Assembly (NCBI RefSeq): GCF_900102105.1
Contig: NZ_FNBB01000001.1
Span: 496,001-560,000 of the forward strand
Direction: 5' to 3'
Source: Agrobacterium pusense
GTDB lineage: Bacteria > Pseudomonadota > Alphaproteobacteria > Rhizobiales > Rhizobiaceae
DNA: 64,000 bases
Shown in pieces: positions 1 through 9,957 of the stretch; the first letter of the stretch is position 1; each line of letters opens with the position of its first letter. The notes below the pieces were generated by a model that saw only the letters and a program-made list of their open reading frames with translations, made no database searches and was not told where the DNA came from. A program made the position numbers and the translations under genes.

Positions 1-610
1 GCCCGCCACAGATCAGCATCATGTCGCGCAGGCTGTATATCTGCGCATCGTAGACATCCATGGGAACACCCACGAACAGAATGCCGACGGTTGCGCCGGT
101 TTTGTTCGTAACGGGCATATAACCCGTCATGTAGCTGGTGCCGAACAGCGTCGCGGTGCCAAAATAGGATTCACCCTTGGAGACTTTTTCGAAAGCGGGA
201 TGATCGGTCGCAAGCTTGGTTCCTGCTGCTCTCTCGCCCTTTTCGTTCTTCAGATTGGTGGTCATGCGAATGAATTCGCCGCCTCTGGCTTCAAAAACAG
301 TGGAGATGCCACCGTTTCCGGCTGCGGTGCGGTCAACGAGATCATTATCGCGCATCGTTCCGATGCTGGCGCGGCCCACGCTCTTGAGGTCGCCATCCAC
401 CAATTCGAGGGCAACACCACCAACTTTCAGTTCGTAAAGGATCGCCATGCTGCGCATTGCGCTGTGCGTATCACGCAGCGCGGTGGTGATGATATTGTCC
501 TTCAAGCGAATGTAAGTCGAAAAACCAACCGCCGCCACGCTGAGCGCGATCAGACCGATCGTCAAAGCTACGACCTTGCCAGCAACGGACTTAAAGAGCC
601 GGTTGTGCAT
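1..610 (-). CDS. methyl-accepting chemotaxis protein, N-terminal part (runs off the left edge)
   Basis: An open frame starts at the ATG complementary to 608-610 and stays open to the window edge, giving about 203 residues. It begins MHNRLFKSVAGK and has a hydrophobic helix at about residues 9-32. A long extracytoplasmic domain follows, with GTSYMTGYMPVTNKTG and GILFVGVPMDVY, typical of Cache-type sensor domains of chemoreceptors. A second membrane segment starts near the edge (RDMMLICGG). The expected HAMP and signalling domains lie outside the window. Its place just beyond visR, at the end of the motility cluster, supports a transmembrane chemoreceptor. The ligand cannot be inferred. Confidence 0.8.
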   Translation of the reverse strand, partial: MHNRLFKSVAGKVVALTIGLIALSVAAVGFSTYIRLKDNIITTALRDTHSAMRSMAILYELKVGGVALELVDGDLKSVGRASIGTMRDNDLVDRTAAGNGGISTVFEARGGEFIRMTTNLKNEKGERAAGTKLATDHPAFEKVSKGESYFGTATLFGTSYMTGYMPVTNKTGATVGILFVGVPMDVYDAQIYSLRDMMLICGG

Positions 611-659
611 GAAACAGTTCCCCAAAGCCAAACTTATAAAAGTTCTAATGGGCAACTGT

Positions 660-703
660 TAAAAAAACGCGAAGTGCCGGCGAAGTGGGCGGTAGACCCG
701 CCC
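660..703 (-). terminator. possible terminator after visR
   Basis: GGGCGG at 687-692 and CCGCCC at 698-703 form a 6-bp stem just past the visR stop. A run of seven T on the minus strand lies at 661-667. The T run is about 20 bases from the stem, so this is a weak candidate. The CACTTCGC motif occurs twice between them. Confidence 0.3.
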
Positions 704-707
704 GCCG

Positions 708-1466
708 TTAATGGATGTAGCCGAGCCGGATGGCTTTCGCGATCGCCTGGATACGGTTGACGGAATCAAGCTTGATAGTCGCCGAACCAAGATAGGCGTT
801 GACGGTGTGGACCGACAGCCCGAGCTTGACCGCGATTTCTTCGCTGATACGGCCATCGCCCGCCAGTTGCAGGCAGGCGATTTCCCTCTCGCTCAACGCT
901 TCCGAGGGCGCCGCCTTGCGCTCGTCCAGCGCCAGCATATCGACCATGATCTCGCAGCACTTGATGTGCTGTTCGATCACCACTTCATTGTCGAGAACGA
1001 GATTGGTGCCGCAGAAGACGATATAGCCGTTACCAATGGTGCCGAGGCGCACCGGTAGCGCCAGACCCGCATAGGGCAACGTATCGTTCTCGATCCGGCG
1101 CAGAAGCGCAGGCACGTCGGGGAGATCGGCAAAACCGCCGGCATTCTTGTTGCGCCAGATGACCGGCAGAAGCGACGTCTCGATGTGATCGAGAAGAATA
1201 TCGCCGACAGCGCGAATGAACTGCGTGCTCTGCTCCGCGGCATTCATGCCCCAGTTTTCCAGCTCGCAGGTCAGCTTCTTCTTGTTGGGGAAACCGGAAG
1301 CGGCCGCCTTCGTCACCACGAAATTGCGCGCGCCGACCAGCTTCTGCATGGCGACAAGCTTCGGAAACAGATCCGACCGGCTCGTCACGACAGGGCTGCG
1401 GTAAAACATGCCCGTTTGACCAGTACCCTCATTGTCTTTCGTCTGTACCATCCGTCCGACCATCAT
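708..1466 (-). CDS. visR: LuxR-family flagellar master regulator VisR
   Basis: A 252-residue protein with an N-terminal ligand-binding-like region and a C-terminal LuxR/GerE helix-turn-helix from about residue 190 (LSEREIACLQLAGDG, then SVHTVNAYL). In rhizobia VisN and VisR work as a heterodimer at the top of the flagellar and chemotaxis regulatory cascade, acting through Rem. The visN stop overlaps this start as ATGA at 1463-1466, so the two are translationally coupled, as expected for obligate partners. Several early Met codons (residues 1, 2 and 6) leave the exact start open by a few residues. The assignment rests on family features plus its position between visN and the che operon. Confidence 0.9.
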   Translation of the reverse strand: MMVGRMVQTKDNEGTGQTGMFYRSPVVTSRSDLFPKLVAMQKLVGARNFVVTKAAASGFPNKKKLTCELENWGMNAAEQSTQFIRAVGDILLDHIETSLLPVIWRNKNAGGFADLPDVPALLRRIENDTLPYAGLALPVRLGTIGNGYIVFCGTNLVLDNEVVIEQHIKCCEIMVDMLALDERKAAPSEALSEREIACLQLAGDGRISEEIAVKLGLSVHTVNAYLGSATIKLDSVNRIQAIAKAIRLGYIH

Positions 1467-2281
1467 ACGAGGTTGTTGCGCACGGCGTAGGCAATTGCCT
1501 CCGAGCGGGTTTTTGTCGCAGTTTTACGCATCACGCTTGTGATGTAATTATTGATCGTATTGCGTGAAATGCCAAGGATCATCGCAATTTCGTCACTCGT
1601 CTTGCCTTCCGCGATCCAGAAAAGGCACTCCAGCTCGCGCTCGGTGAGGTCGATATCGCGCACGGCTTTTGCCTCGCTGGCAATGCCGAAACTGACGCAA
1701 TAGCCCGTCAGAAGCGCGATTTCACGCAGGCGTTCCGGCGACGGAACCGCTTCCTCGGGGAACAGCAGCAGGAGAGAAAGGCGAATGCGCCCCACGCAGA
1801 AAGAGAGCGCAGAATACTGCCGGTCTATGCCATAGGGAACCGAAACGTCCTCTGGAAGCAAGAGCAGCCGCGGCTGCAGAAGCGAAAGGCATTTTTCCAT
1901 TTCGCTCGAACGGTTCTGGCTATTGGCAAGCTCAACGCCCAACCGGCGCACCAGATCGAAAGGCCAATCGGATGTGACTATGAATTTAAGCCCGGTTTCT
2001 TCGAGAAGGTCATCCCGCGCCAGCAGGTAGTGCGAGGCGCCAGCGTAAGTCACGAGCAAATCAAGCGCGCCTGCAACGTTACCGGCAGCAGCCGTGGCTG
2101 CGACGTTCTTGGCAAGCTGATCACGCGGCAGGGGCTTACCCATGCCCTCCATAGGCTTGGCAGACAGCCTGCGGATATCAACATCGACTTTCAATCGCCT
2201 ACGCCCTCTTGCTCCCAGTGGGAGATTATACCTCGGGATGGAATCATTCCATTCGAGAAGCTTACCAAAATGGGACGGCAA
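1463..2281 (-). CDS. visN: LuxR-family flagellar master regulator VisN
   Basis: Up to 272 residues, with a C-terminal LuxR-type HTH (LTERELECLFWIAEGKTSDE, then ISRNTINNYITSVMRKT). It is the partner of VisR and overlaps its start by four bases. The longest frame begins with TTG at 2281. Better starts may be the in-frame TTG at 2197 (about 244 residues) or the ATG at 2152 (MEGMGKPL), because the first 40 residues are poorly LuxR-like. I cannot decide between them without homologues. The product should activate motility genes, including those to its right in this window. Confidence 0.88.
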   Translation of the reverse strand: MPSHFGKLLEWNDSIPRYNLPLGARGRRRLKVDVDIRRLSAKPMEGMGKPLPRDQLAKNVAATAAAGNVAGALDLLVTYAGASHYLLARDDLLEETGLKFIVTSDWPFDLVRRLGVELANSQNRSSEMEKCLSLLQPRLLLLPEDVSVPYGIDRQYSALSFCVGRIRLSLLLLFPEEAVPSPERLREIALLTGYCVSFGIASEAKAVRDIDLTERELECLFWIAEGKTSDEIAMILGISRNTINNYITSVMRKTATKTRSEAIAYAVRNNLV

Positions 2282-2533
2282 GCCCCCGGAGACCGAATCA
2301 TTTCATTTTATGGAACGGACTGGGATTTGCCATTACCTGACACCAGCCTTTCCACGTATTTCACCGTTCGTCTATTGCTAAAAAAACATACTGAAAAGCT
2401 GTTCAATCCATAAACGGCATTCTCAGCCAATTCCCAGCAAACTGTATCGTTGCTGAATTTTTTGTAAACACTGTCCTAAAACGAGATTGCCACGATGCGT
2501 CCGCCAAGGATAGCGAAAAGCCCAAAAACGGAA

Positions 2534-2561
2534 AAAAGGCCGGGTAAAACTCCGGCCTTTT
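2534..2561 (-). terminator. terminator downstream of fliF
   Basis: AAAAGGCCGG (2534-2543) and CCGGCCTTTT (2552-2561) form a perfect 10-bp stem with an 8-base loop, six bases past the fliF stop. The flanking A/T runs make it usable in both directions. It separates the chemotaxis-fliF unit from visNR, which probably has its own promoter in 2282-2533. I see no clear sigma-70 boxes there. Confidence 0.8.
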
Positions 2562-2566
2562 CGATA

Positions 2567-4267
2567 TTACGCTGCTTTTTCCACTGCCCATTTGCGCAGA
2601 ATCTTGGCGGCTCTTTCCTCGCTGATTTCCACCATGCGAGAGAGCCTGCGTTCGGGCCCTTCGCGTACCCGGCGGTTGAAGGTGCCTTCGCCATCGCCGC
2701 CCGCCAGAAGATCGTCGGTGCTGTCGAAGCCGAAATCCGCCCCGAACCCTTCCATGAGACCGCCCGCGCCCGCATCCATGCCGGGAGAGAAGTCCGGCAG
2801 TTCGAGACCGGCGGCTTCCTGGCTGAGTTGGCCTGCAGCCGCGCCATTGCCGGTAACCGTGCGGACCAGCGGGCGTACACCGAGCCAGACGACAAGGAAG
2901 GCGACCGCGACAAAGGCGAGGGAATTGATGATGCCGGCGGAATTGCGGCTCAGCACTTCCATGACACCCGGTCCGCTGGCGGCCTCGTCAAGCAATTGGG
3001 TTTCGAGGAAATCCATTGCAGTCAGGGTGACCATGTCGCCACGGTCGGACGAAATGCCGGCGGCGGAGGTGACGATCTTCTGCATTTCGGCGAGGTAGGC
3101 GTCGATCTTGGCCTGATCGGCGGGTTCACCGACCATCTTTGCGATACGCCCCTTGTTGACGACCACCGCGACGGAAATCTTTTCGACCGTATAGCCGTTC
3201 TTCACCGTGGCGACCGTCTTCGAGTTGATCTCGTAGTTGGTCTGTTCTTCTTTCTTCGCCGATTCGTCCGACGATTGCGGCGTGCTGCCGCCGCCCTGAG
3301 GTGCGGCCTGCGGAACATTCTGCTCCACCGTCGCGGCCGTGTCGGGCTGCGTTTCCTGCGACTTCTGGTCTTCTTTGACGGTCCGCACCGACCGTTCGAC
3401 ACGCGATTCCGGATCGTAGACGGTTTCCTGAATCTGGCGGCTGTCGGTATTGAGCTGCGCCGTCACGCTCGAGCGGAAATTGTCCATGCCGAGGAAGGGC
3501 GCCAGTGCCTTGTCGATATTGGTCTCGATTTCCTGCTGAACGTTCTGCGCCAGCGTCAGCGAACGGTTCATGGCGGCATTGGTGACGTCGTCACCGGACG
3601 CCAGAAGCTGGCCCGTGGAATCGAGCAGGGTCACATCGTCGACTTCAAGGCCGGGAACGGCCGAGGCAACGAGGTGACGAATGGAAGCGGAGGCCTTGCG
3701 GCCAGCGGAGGCGCTCGCACGGATCATGACAGATGCGGTGGGCTTCTGTTCGCCGCGGCGGAAATTGCCGACGTCAGGCATGACGATATGCACGCGTGCG
3801 GCTGCGATGCCATCGATCTGCTGGATGGAGCGGCCGATCTCACCCTCAAGGGCGCGAACGCGCGTCACTTCCTGCATGAAGGAGGTCAGGCCTAGAGAAC
3901 CGACATTGTCGAAAAGTTCATAACCGGCATTGGCGCTGTCGGGCAGGCCACGTTCAGCCAGAAGCAGCCGCGCCTTGCTGGTAAGCCCGACCGGGACCTG
4001 AAGGCTGGAACCATCGGTCCCCACCTGAAAGTCGAGACCCGACTCGGCGAGCGCAATGCTGATCTTGTTGAGGTCGCTCTTTTCAAGCCCCACATAAAGG
4101 GTCTCGTAAGCGGGACGGTTCACATAAAGCGCTGCAGCGAGGATAATGGCCATGGACACAACGCCCACGCCGCCCAACATCAGCAGCCGCGTCTGCCCCA
4201 GCGCCGCGACATTCTTCAAGACCTGAGGGATTTGATTTAACAGATTCATTCTGTTCCGCACCGTCAT
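2567..4267 (-). CDS. fliF: flagellar MS-ring protein FliF
   Basis: A 566-residue protein with a membrane helix at about residues 30-48, YscJ/FliF ring-building domains (ADLNKISIALAESG-type region near 65-230), a long low-complexity middle rich in Gln, Ser and Glu (about 300-350), a second helix near 440-460 (FVAVAFLVVWLGVRPLV) and a cytoplasmic tail for FliG binding. It forms the membrane-embedded base of the flagellar motor. An in-frame ATG at 4249 (MNLLNQIPQV) has a closer GGA ribosome-binding motif and is probably the real start. It is preceded by cheT with a 110-base gap and followed by a strong terminator. Confidence 0.95.
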   Translation of the reverse strand: MTVRNRMNLLNQIPQVLKNVAALGQTRLLMLGGVGVVSMAIILAAALYVNRPAYETLYVGLEKSDLNKISIALAESGLDFQVGTDGSSLQVPVGLTSKARLLLAERGLPDSANAGYELFDNVGSLGLTSFMQEVTRVRALEGEIGRSIQQIDGIAAARVHIVMPDVGNFRRGEQKPTASVMIRASASAGRKASASIRHLVASAVPGLEVDDVTLLDSTGQLLASGDDVTNAAMNRSLTLAQNVQQEIETNIDKALAPFLGMDNFRSSVTAQLNTDSRQIQETVYDPESRVERSVRTVKEDQKSQETQPDTAATVEQNVPQAAPQGGGSTPQSSDESAKKEEQTNYEINSKTVATVKNGYTVEKISVAVVVNKGRIAKMVGEPADQAKIDAYLAEMQKIVTSAAGISSDRGDMVTLTAMDFLETQLLDEAASGPGVMEVLSRNSAGIINSLAFVAVAFLVVWLGVRPLVRTVTGNGAAAGQLSQEAAGLELPDFSPGMDAGAGGLMEGFGADFGFDSTDDLLAGGDGEGTFNRRVREGPERRLSRMVEISEERAAKILRKWAVEKAA

Positions 4268-4377
4268 TCATAGAGTCCGAGACCTTTTGGCCCCGTGATG
4301 ACAATAGGGTGCGAAGCTTGCGCGAGCGTTGCCTTTCTCCGCATTCTGCGAAGAGGCAGGCGCCGCTGGAAACAGCG

Positions 4378-4761
4378 CTAGAAGAGGTCGAAGTCGCCGG
4401 AGGCCTTGTCGAGCGGCTGGGAATGGCCGTGGCGGAAGGCCGCGCCGAGCGCCTTCTGCATTTCAGCAAGCTTGACGAGGCTGAGCGCGGTGGAGACATC
4501 CACGATCCAGTCACCCGGGATGGAGCCGGTGATGGTGTCTATGAACTCGGCCAGGCCACGCGTCTTCTGGACCGCAAGGTCGATGCCCTGCAGCAGCTTG
4601 ACGCCTTCGCTCGACAATTGGCCGCTGGTCACCTCAAGCAATTGCGGCTCGATGCGCTCGATGAGATAGGCGACATCGTGCAGTTCCGATACCACACGCA
4701 TCAGAACATCCGGCAGGGCTTCTTCGAACGGAGTGGTGGCGGTGTGCTCTGCAAGCTGCAT
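4378..4761 (-). CDS. cheT: chemotaxis operon protein CheT
   Basis: A 127-residue soluble protein starting MQLAEHTATTPFEEALPDV. A GGAG motif lies 8 bases before the ATG at 4761, so I chose this start over the longer open frame that runs into cheD. It is mostly helical and ends in an acidic tail (DKASGDFDLF). It sits 13 bases after cheD, the place held by cheT (orf10) in Sinorhizobium meliloti. It has no CheZ-like signature that I can see. Its biochemical role is inferred only from position in a chemotaxis operon. Confidence 0.75.
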   Translation of the reverse strand: MQLAEHTATTPFEEALPDVLMRVVSELHDVAYLIERIEPQLLEVTSGQLSSEGVKLLQGIDLAVQKTRGLAEFIDTITGSIPGDWIVDVSTALSLVKLAEMQKALGAAFRHGHSQPLDKASGDFDLF

Positions 4762-4774
4762 TGGAAACTCCGTA

Positions 4775-5320
4775 CTAGAAAAATTCGATATCGTTGGCGA
4801 CGGGTTTGGGCGCCGGCACCGGACGCGTTTCCATGGCCACCGTCTTCTGTGTTTCCGCGCCGCTGAGCGGATGCTGGCGGGCGCGGCCCGAGACCGGCCA
4901 GAATTCGATCTTGCGGCCATGTTCCCCGCCCGTGGAGGAGCTTATGACTGGAATGCCTTCATCCTTGAGAAACTTCATGGCGAATATGGCATTCTGCTCA
5001 CCGACATTGGAGAAGCTGGCGATCGTCTTCGCGCCGCCGAAAATCTTGGCCTCCAGCCGGTCACGACGGGCGCCCTGCTTCAGCAGGCCGTTGATCAGAA
5101 GTTCCATGAGATGCACGCCATAACGCGTCGCATCTCCGCCGGTCACGCTACCGGTTCCCGGCAGCAGGAAGTGGTTCATTCCTCCAACGCCGGAAACGGG
5201 GTCTCTCAGACAGGCAGCCACGCACGAACCGAGTATCGTCGTCAGCACCACATCGGGATCGCTGACGACCTTATACTCGCCCTGAATTATATGTACGCGC
5301 TTGGCTGCAGCTTCAATCAT
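4775..5320 (-). CDS. cheD: chemoreceptor glutamine deamidase CheD
   Basis: A 181-residue CheD. It deamidates specific glutamines of chemoreceptors to methyl-accepting glutamates. The family catalytic triad is visible: Cys in the [13 protein letters not shown] motif, His in [10 protein letters not shown], and a Thr in the downstream GAKTIASF segment. The start overlaps the cheY2 stop as ATGA (5317-5320), so translation is coupled. The C-terminal extension (about residues 150-181) is Pro and Arg rich and ends NDIEFF. Confidence 0.95.
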   Translation of the reverse strand: MIEAAAKRVHIIQGEYKVVSDPDVVLTTILGSCVAACLRDPVSGVGGMNHFLLPGTGSVTGGDATRYGVHLMELLINGLLKQGARRDRLEAKIFGGAKTIASFSNVGEQNAIFAMKFLKDEGIPVISSSTGGEHGRKIEFWPVSGRARQHPLSGAETQKTVAMETRPVPAPKPVANDIEFF

Positions 5321-5706
5321 TTCAGCGATCCGAAAACCGCTTCGATGGCAGCACGCATCTTGTCGATGGTGAAGGGCTTGGCCAGCACGTTGTTGGCGCC
5401 GAGCTGGGCAGCCTTCTGCACCAGCGCGCGGTCGCCCTGCGCGGTGAGAATGATGAAGGCGGCCTTCTTGGTGGTCGGATTGGCCCGCACGGCGTGCAGG
5501 AAACCGAGGCCATCCATCTTCGGCATGTTGAAATCGGAGATGACGAGATGATGGGGCTGCTGCTCCATGATCTTCATTCCCTGCTCGCCGTCACCTGCGG
5601 CGGTGATCTGCTTGAAGCCGAGCTGTGTCAGCGCATCGCTGAGGAGCAGCCGGCTGGTCACCTGATCGTCAACGATCAGAACTTTGATCTTTTCTGCGAG
5701 AGACAT
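5317..5706 (-). CDS. cheY2: chemotaxis response regulator CheY2
   Basis: A 129-residue single receiver domain with the acid pocket D13-D14, phospho-acceptor D58 ([10 protein letters not shown]), T88 and K110 (LAKPF). In rhizobia with two CheY proteins, CheY2-P is the one that slows the flagellar motor. The operon order (after cheB, before cheD) matches that assignment. The start overlaps the cheB stop by one base (TAATG). Confidence 0.93.
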   Translation of the reverse strand: MSLAEKIKVLIVDDQVTSRLLLSDALTQLGFKQITAAGDGEQGMKIMEQQPHHLVISDFNMPKMDGLGFLHAVRANPTTKKAAFIILTAQGDRALVQKAAQLGANNVLAKPFTIDKMRAAIEAVFGSLK

Positions 5707-6761
5707 TAGTCAGCACCTTCTTTGCGGGCAGTGGTTAGTTTGAGGATTTCTTCGCCGATGGAGCCCAGCGGCAATTGCTGTTCAACCGCGCCTAACTCGT
5801 AGGCCACACGGGGCATGCCATAGACGACACAGGTTTTTTCGTTCTGGCCGACGGTACGCGCACCGGCATGGCGCATTTTCAGAAGTCCGGCGGCACCATC
5901 GCGCCCCATGCCGGTCAGGATGACGCCGACGGCGTTGCGTCCGGCAAGTTCGGCTACAGAGTCGAACAACACATCGACGGAGGGCCGATGGCCGTTGACG
6001 GGATCGCGCTCCACGAGCCGGCAGCAGGGCGCCGAACGATTGGCGATCTGCAGGTGACGCTCGCCGCCCGGCGCGAGGTAGATCTTGCCGGTCTGCAGGC
6101 GGGCACCATCCGTCGCCTCTTCCACCACGGGAGCGCAGATGCGGTTCAGCCGTTCTGCGAAGCTCTTCGTGAAGGTGGGCGGCATATGCTGGGTAATTAC
6201 GGTCGGCGGGCAATTGGCCGGGAATTTCTGCAGCACCGCGATCAACGCTTCGACACCCCCCGTGGACGAACCGATGGCCACGACCTTGCGCCCCGCCCGA
6301 TATTCGCTGACCGGAACCGGCTGCGGCGCGGCTGCGGCTTCCGGCCGCGCCGCACGGTAAGCAGCGTGTTGGGAGCGCGCGGCAGCCTTCACCTTGTCAG
6401 CCAGATCGCCGAAGGGGCGCGCATCGCCTGGTGCCGGCTTGCCGACACAGTCGAAGGCGCCGATTTCGAGTGCCGCGAGCGAGGCGTCCGCCCCGCGATG
6501 TGTCAGCGACGAGACCATGATGACCGGCATGGGCCGCAGGCGCATGATCTTTTCGAGAAACTCCAGCCCGTTCATTTCCGGCATCTCGATGTCGAGTGTC
6601 ACGACATCGGGATTGAGCTGCTTGATGGCGGCACGCGCTTCCATGGCGTTGCCGGCCTGCCCGACGACCTCGACCTCCGGATCGGCCTTGAGCACAGCCG
6701 AAATCAGGCCGCGCATGGTCGGACTATCATCGACGACGAGTACCCGTGCGAGTGCGCTCAT
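5706..6761 (-). CDS. cheB: chemotaxis response regulator methylesterase CheB
   Basis: A 351-residue protein with a receiver domain (D11-D12, phospho-site D57 in [11 protein letters not shown]), a linker at about 110-155 rich in Ala and Pro, and the methylesterase domain with the Ser-His-Asp triad: S166 in GSSTGG, H192 in TQHMPPTF, D288 in GMGRDGA. It removes methyl groups from chemoreceptors, opposing CheR. It shares ATGA with the cheR stop at 6758-6761. Confidence 0.97.
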   Translation of the reverse strand: MSALARVLVVDDSPTMRGLISAVLKADPEVEVVGQAGNAMEARAAIKQLNPDVVTLDIEMPEMNGLEFLEKIMRLRPMPVIMVSSLTHRGADASLAALEIGAFDCVGKPAPGDARPFGDLADKVKAAARSQHAAYRAARPEAAAAPQPVPVSEYRAGRKVVAIGSSTGGVEALIAVLQKFPANCPPTVITQHMPPTFTKSFAERLNRICAPVVEEATDGARLQTGKIYLAPGGERHLQIANRSAPCCRLVERDPVNGHRPSVDVLFDSVAELAGRNAVGVILTGMGRDGAAGLLKMRHAGARTVGQNEKTCVVYGMPRVAYELGAVEQQLPLGSIGEEILKLTTARKEGAD

Positions 6762-7666
6762 GCCTTCCTCCCCGAAGCGTGACCGATGTAGCGATAGGTG
6801 GTGATACCCGTATTATCGAACAGGTTCTTGGCGTCACCGGAGACACGTTCGGAATGACCGATATAAAGATGACCACCTTCCGGCAGCAGGCCTGCAAAAC
6901 GCGACCAGATGCGCATCTGCGTCGGCTCGTCGAAATAGATGACGACGTTGCGGCAGAAGATGACGTCGAAATTGCCCTTGAAGGGCCATTGCGTCATCAG
7001 GTTCAATTCATTGAAGGTGATGAGGCGCTTGACCTTGTCGTCGATCTGGAACTTGCGGCGGCCGCCAGCATCCACTTCCGTGAACCATTGCTTGCGCAGG
7101 GCGGGAGACACGGTTTCGAGCGCATTATCGTCATAGACCCCGGCACGGGCCTGCGCCAATATTTTCGGGTCGATATCCGTGGCCAGGATTTTGAAGTCGT
7201 AATCGGCTGCATTCGGAAACATGGCGAGCACGGTGAGCGCTATGGAATAGGGCTCCTGTCCGTCGGAGCAAGCAGCGGACCAGATGCGAACACGCCCGCC
7301 GCTCTTAGCCCTTGCAATGAGGCCAGGAAGAACCTCGTCACGCAAATGTTCGAAATGATGGTTTTCGCGGAAGAAGCGGGTGAAATTCGTGGTCAGGTGC
7401 GACAGCATTTCGCGCCGCGCCTGCGCGCCATCTGGAGATGACACCAGAACGCAATATTCACGAAAGCCCGAAAGGCCGAGATTACGGATGTGTTTCGACA
7501 GGCGGGAGTAAACCAGCGACGCCTTGGTGTCGTTGAGATAGATGCCCGCATCGGCATAGATCATCGCCGCGATTTCCGAGAGGTCACGTCTCGTCAGCGG
7601 GTACTCACCGCTGGCAAGAACGTCATCCGGAGACTGGCGCTGGTCGTTGAAATTAAGTGCTGCCAT
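6758..7666 (-). CDS. cheR: chemoreceptor glutamate methyltransferase CheR
   Basis: A 302-residue protein with an N-terminal helical domain ([18 protein letters not shown]) and a SAM-binding methyltransferase domain ([43 protein letters not shown]). It methylates receptor glutamates for adaptation. It starts 13 bases after the cheA stop. In S. meliloti a cheW gene lies between cheA and cheR, and none is present here. Confidence 0.97.
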   Translation of the reverse strand: MAALNFNDQRQSPDDVLASGEYPLTRRDLSEIAAMIYADAGIYLNDTKASLVYSRLSKHIRNLGLSGFREYCVLVSSPDGAQARREMLSHLTTNFTRFFRENHHFEHLRDEVLPGLIARAKSGGRVRIWSAACSDGQEPYSIALTVLAMFPNAADYDFKILATDIDPKILAQARAGVYDDNALETVSPALRKQWFTEVDAGGRRKFQIDDKVKRLITFNELNLMTQWPFKGNFDVIFCRNVVIYFDEPTQMRIWSRFAGLLPEGGHLYIGHSERVSGDAKNLFDNTGITTYRYIGHASGRKA

Positions 7667-7679
7667 GAATAATCCGCTT

Positions 7680-9941
7680 TCAACCCGCCGCCGCGAGCGA
7701 CATTTCCTGCTTCAAGGGCTGTCCGCGCGAGGCGCTGACGATGGCATCGACATCCAGAATGAGAGCGACGCGCCCGTCGCCGAGAATCGTTGCGGCGGCA
7801 ATGCCCGGAACATGGGTATAGTTGGCCTCCAACGACTTGATGACAACCTGGCGCTGACCCTGGATCGCATCGACCATCAGGGCACGCTGGCCGCCGCCTT
7901 CCGATTCCACCAAAAGAGCAACGCCTTCGACCGGATCGGCCTGGGTCGGGCGGAAATTCAGCACGCGGCCGACATCCACCAGCGGGCAGAAGGAGTTGCG
8001 GATGGAGATCAGCCGCTGGTTCGCACCGAAGGAGTGAATGTTCTTCGCTTCCGGCTGCAGGGTTTCCACGATCGCGGTCAACGGCACCACCAGTGTCTGG
8101 CCGGCAACCGTCACCACCATGCCGTCGAGAACGGCAAGCGTCAGCGGCAGGCTCATGGTGAAGGTGGAGCCTTGGCCGGGGCGCGAGGAGATGTTGATGC
8201 GACCGCCGAGCGCCTGAATGGAGCGCTTGACCACGTCCATGCCCACACCGCGGCCGGAAATGTCGGAAATCTTGTCGGCGGTCGAGAAGCCGGGGGCGAA
8301 GATGAGATTGTCGATCTCTTCATCCGTCAGGTTCGCATCGGCAGCGATGAGATCGTTGTCGATCGCCTTCTGGCGCACGCGCTCGCGATTGATGCCGGCA
8401 CCGTCGTCCTGAAGCTCGATAAGGATGCGGCCGGAGCGGTGTTTGGCCGAAAGCTTGATAGTGCCTTCCGGGTTCTTTCCAGCGGCTTCGCGCTTTTCGG
8501 GCGTTTCGATGCCATGATCAACGGCATTGCGGATCATATGCGTCAGCGGTTCGGCCAGCTTGTCGATGACCGTCTTGTCGACTTCGGTGTTCTCACCTTC
8601 GGTGACAAGACGGATCTGCTTGCCGATCATGTCGGCGACTTCGCGAACGATACGCGACATGCGCTGGAACACCGGTTTTACCGGCTGCGCACGGATCGCC
8701 ATGACGCTGTCCTGGATTTCGCGCGTCAGCTGCTGCAGCTCGTCGAGACCCATATTGACGGCTGACGTACCGCTCGCATCGTTTTCGATGACGCTCTGCG
8801 ACAGCATCGCCTGATTGATGACGAGCTCGCCGACGAGATTGATCAGGCGATCGACACGGTCGAGATCGACGCGAATGGTCTGGCCGGCACTTGCATTGGC
8901 AGCGGCATTGGCGTTTGCCTGCGCTGCGGCAGGTGCTGCCGCAGCTTCACGCTTTTCGATGGCGGCATTGACGCTCTGGGCGATCTGCGTCGTTGCGACG
9001 GCCGTTTCGACAGCTACTGCAACATAAGACGCTTCCGCCGTGGTGACTTCAACAACGGGCTGCTCTTCCGCGCCGCTATCAAGCGCCGAAAGGTCGAACG
9101 GCACGGGGATCATCGGGAGTTCTTCCTCGTCGGCAGCGGCCTCCGAAAGAACTGGCGTGATTTCGAGATCGCAATCCCATTCGGCAAATTCGAAGACGCT
9201 GCGGATACCTTCTTCACCCTTGTCGGTCGTGATCGAAACCGTCCAGGAGAGATAGGATGCTTCAGGATCGAGTTTGTCGAGCGAAGGCAGCTCGGACATG
9301 TCGCAATTGATGCTCATCTCCCCAATGCGGGAAAGATCGCGCAGCAGAAGCGCCGCCTCGTTGCCCTTTGAATAAAGCGATGCATGCGGCTTGAAGGTGA
9401 TCTGGAAGGATGGCGCTTCCATCAGCGGCGTGGTTTCGTCGGCAAAGTCCGTGAAGGAGAAGGGGATCGGCTCGAAGCCGCTCTCATCCGTCGGTTTGGC
9501 CTTCACGGATTCCGGCGCCTTTACTGCGACGGGAGCGGGCGCGGATGCCGGAACGGCTTCGCCGTTTGCCAGCGCCTCCAGTTCCTTCACGAGGCCACGG
9601 GTGCGGCTTTCATCGACGCTGCCACCGTCTCTTGCGGCATTGGTGAGGTCTGCCAGCACATCGGCAGAGCGCAGCATGACTTTGAGAACATCCTGCGTCG
9701 GTTCCAGCTTGTTGGAACGCACGCAGTCGAGGGTCGTTTCAAAGACGTGCGCAAAGGCCACGAGATCATCGAGACCGAAGGCACCTGCCCCGCCCTTGAT
9801 AGAATGAACGGCACGGAAAACGGCGTTGACGGTTTCCGGATCACGGTCGCCGTCATTCAATTTAAGAAGCCCCGATTCCAGTTCGGCGAGCTGCTCCTCG
9901 CATTCCTGGAAAAAGATTTCCTTGATTTCGTTCATATCCAT
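7680..9941 (-). CDS. cheA: chemotaxis histidine kinase CheA
   Basis: A 753-residue kinase in CheA order. The P1 Hpt domain has the phospho-accepting H46 (VHSIKGGAG). A central region at about 180-290 likely binds CheY. An Ala-rich linker covers about 320-355. P3 dimerisation follows, then the P4 ATPase with N-box (NAVDHGIE), G1 (DDGAGI) and G2 (GRGVGMDVVK), and the P5 CheW-like domain to the end. It phosphorylates CheY1, CheY2 and CheB in response to receptors. The gap to cheY1 is 16 bases. Confidence 0.97.
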   Translation of the reverse strand: MDMNEIKEIFFQECEEQLAELESGLLKLNDGDRDPETVNAVFRAVHSIKGGAGAFGLDDLVAFAHVFETTLDCVRSNKLEPTQDVLKVMLRSADVLADLTNAARDGGSVDESRTRGLVKELEALANGEAVPASAPAPVAVKAPESVKAKPTDESGFEPIPFSFTDFADETTPLMEAPSFQITFKPHASLYSKGNEAALLLRDLSRIGEMSINCDMSELPSLDKLDPEASYLSWTVSITTDKGEEGIRSVFEFAEWDCDLEITPVLSEAAADEEELPMIPVPFDLSALDSGAEEQPVVEVTTAEASYVAVAVETAVATTQIAQSVNAAIEKREAAAAPAAAQANANAAANASAGQTIRVDLDRVDRLINLVGELVINQAMLSQSVIENDASGTSAVNMGLDELQQLTREIQDSVMAIRAQPVKPVFQRMSRIVREVADMIGKQIRLVTEGENTEVDKTVIDKLAEPLTHMIRNAVDHGIETPEKREAAGKNPEGTIKLSAKHRSGRILIELQDDGAGINRERVRQKAIDNDLIAADANLTDEEIDNLIFAPGFSTADKISDISGRGVGMDVVKRSIQALGGRINISSRPGQGSTFTMSLPLTLAVLDGMVVTVAGQTLVVPLTAIVETLQPEAKNIHSFGANQRLISIRNSFCPLVDVGRVLNFRPTQADPVEGVALLVESEGGGQRALMVDAIQGQRQVVIKSLEANYTHVPGIAAATILGDGRVALILDVDAIVSASRGQPLKQEMSLAAAG

Positions 9942-9957
9942 CGTGAAATGTCCCGTA

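Noticed and set aside
2495-3895. 466-codon plus-strand frame opposite fliF
   Set aside because: Antisense shadow of fliF, with low-complexity Arg and Gly runs.
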